Shown here: one piece after another, positions 63,149 to 64,000 of the stretch
How the letters are laid out: the number at the start of each line of letters is the position of its first letter
Position numbering within the stretch: the stretch's first letter is position 1
Source of the DNA: Arcobacter sp. CECT 8986
GTDB taxonomy: Bacteria > Campylobacterota > Campylobacteria > Campylobacterales > Arcobacteraceae
Length of the DNA: 64,000 nt
Direction of reading: 5' to 3'
NCBI RefSeq assembly: GCF_004116725.1
Contig: NZ_PDKG01000002.1
Coordinates: forward strand, 124,001-188,000
Position numbers and translations under genes: made by a program
Notes under the pieces: generated by a model
Seen by the model: the letters and a program-made list of their open reading frames with translations, nothing else
The model's database searches: none
Told to the model about the DNA's origin: nothing

Positions 63149-64000
63149 ATGAGAATTAAATATATATTAGTTTTATTTCTAACACTAGCATCAGCAGCAA
63201 TAGCTGCAGATGCAACAAGTGCAATATTTGGAAAAGATTTAATACCAAATATCTTGGCATATGATAAAGAGGGAACTTTACATTTAGGAAAATGGTTTAC
63301 TTTGCTACAAAGTACATATTTTAAACCTATATTTTTAGGCGTATTAATAGGAGTACCAACAGTCTTTTTTATACACTATAAAATAATAGGACCAATGATA
63401 TTTTCACATGATAGAAAAAAGATATTTGTTTTTTCAGTATTTAATAGAATAATACATACAATAGCAGCAATAGCATTTATATTAATAGTACCAACAGGAT
63501 TTATAATCGTATTTGGAACAACATTTGGTGGAGGAGAATTAGTAAGAATAAGTAAAGATATTCATGCAATAGCAACAATATTATTTGTAATATCAGTAAT
63601 ACCAATGTTAATAATGTGGTTTAAGGATATGCTACCAACAAGTGATGATATAAAATGGATGATGATATTAGGAGGATATTTAAATAAAAGAAAAGACCCC
63701 ATCCCAGCAGGAAGATTTAATGCAGGACAAAAGATGTGGTTTTATGTATGTACCTTCGGAGGGATAGTAATGATTCTAACAGGTGCAATAATGTTTTTCC
63801 AAGATTTTAAAATAGAATTCATAATATCATTAGGAATATCACAAATAGATTTATTAAGAGGAAGCGCAATAGTGCATAATGTATTAGGAATGGCAGTAGC
63901 AGCACTATTTATGACCCACGTATATATGTCAGTATTTGCAATAAAAGGAGCAATACATAGTATAATAACAGGATATAAAGAGGAAGAAGAAGTAGAGATT
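63149..64000 (+). CDS. fdhC: Formate dehydrogenase cytochrome b subunit, 3' end cut by window
   Basis: The visible 284 residues start with a signal-like segment (MRIKYILVLFLTLASAAIAA), then a periplasmic stretch and several transmembrane helices (about 55-76, 106-126, 143-160, 212-232 and 252-272). Conserved His residues fit haem b ligation: HTIAAIAF, DIHAIATI and HNVLGMAVAALFMTHVYMS. This is the FdhC/FdnI-type membrane anchor that passes electrons to menaquinone. The frame is open at 64000, so the C-terminus is missing. Confidence 0.93.
   Translation, partial: MRIKYILVLFLTLASAAIAADATSAIFGKDLIPNILAYDKEGTLHLGKWFTLLQSTYFKPIFLGVLIGVPTVFFIHYKIIGPMIFSHDRKKIFVFSVFNRIIHTIAAIAFILIVPTGFIIVFGTTFGGGELVRISKDIHAIATILFVISVIPMLIMWFKDMLPTSDDIKWMMILGGYLNKRKDPIPAGRFNAGQKMWFYVCTFGGIVMILTGAIMFFQDFKIEFIISLGISQIDLLRGSAIVHNVLGMAVAALFMTHVYMSVFAIKGAIHSIITGYKEEEEVEI

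Noticed and set aside
1-64000. CRISPR arrays, insertion sequences, integrases or prophage genes
   Set aside because: I looked for regularly spaced repeats and for transposase or integrase proteins and saw none; the only mobile-looking item is the element at 4683-4809.

Overview
The window is AT-rich DNA from a member of the Campylobacterota, most likely an Arcobacter-type genus. The reasons are the invasion antigen CiaB, the style of the chemoreceptors and of the TRAP, GGDEF and EAL proteins, a formate dehydrogenase of the class found in Campylobacter, Sulfurospirillum and Arcobacter, and strong use of A/T-ending codons. Species cannot be decided from the window.

Layout. 1-5900: end of a globin-like gene, ciaB, a DoxX-like gene, htpG with a CIRCE (HrcA) operator, a structured MITE-like repeat, and a DUF6602 nuclease-like protein. 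5900-9100: DUF6172, a TauE/SafE permease with a LysR regulator, and a TPR protein. 9075-14200: a MarR-controlled efflux operon (marR, TolC-like, FUSC/AaeB-like, DUF1656, HlyD-like) with a clear palindromic operator. 14400-24100: a GNAT enzyme, small unknown genes, three c-di-GMP proteins, 5-oxoprolinase pxpABC, and DedA. 24100-36300: tex, two chemoreceptors, dbpA, a CorA-like protein, ribA, di-haem cytochrome c peroxidase, and an MFS protein. 36300-45800: a siderophore receptor and esterase pair with a Fur-like box, divergent from a response regulator and kinase, followed by a dctPQM TRAP transporter. 45760-64000: an HD hydrolase, a Cys-rich micro-protein, PIN-PhoH, then a selenocysteine and formate dehydrogenase island.

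The most notable region is 49150-64000. It carries selB, selA, tRNA-Sec, selD and a formate dehydrogenase operon (Tat-target protein, fdhA, fdhB, fdhC; the last runs off the window). fdhA is interrupted by an in-frame TGA at 60239, followed by a hairpin whose GGU loop starts exactly 21 nt after the T of the TGA, the spacing I recall for E. coli fdhF. selD also has an in-frame TGA (codon 16, 53721-53719), so the selenophosphate synthetase is itself a predicted selenoprotein. Between selD and fdh lies an operon for a periplasmic binding protein, a histidine kinase and a response regulator, transcribed away from fdh. The shared upstream region holds several palindromes. I infer a three-component sensory system that controls formate dehydrogenase.

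A second pattern is that three unrelated genes (18667, 28763 and 47434) have no ATG, GTG or TTG where the protein must begin. Each has an AUA codon at ideal distance from a Shine-Dalgarno sequence. For dbpA, alignment with E. coli DbpA from memory puts the AUA exactly at Met1 and gives the same 457-residue length. Non-canonical AUA initiation is the simplest reading.

A third pattern is an identical 7-4-7 palindrome (GGTAAAT-N4-ATTTACC) in two distant intergenic regions, in front of an EAL/DedA pair and in front of fdh.
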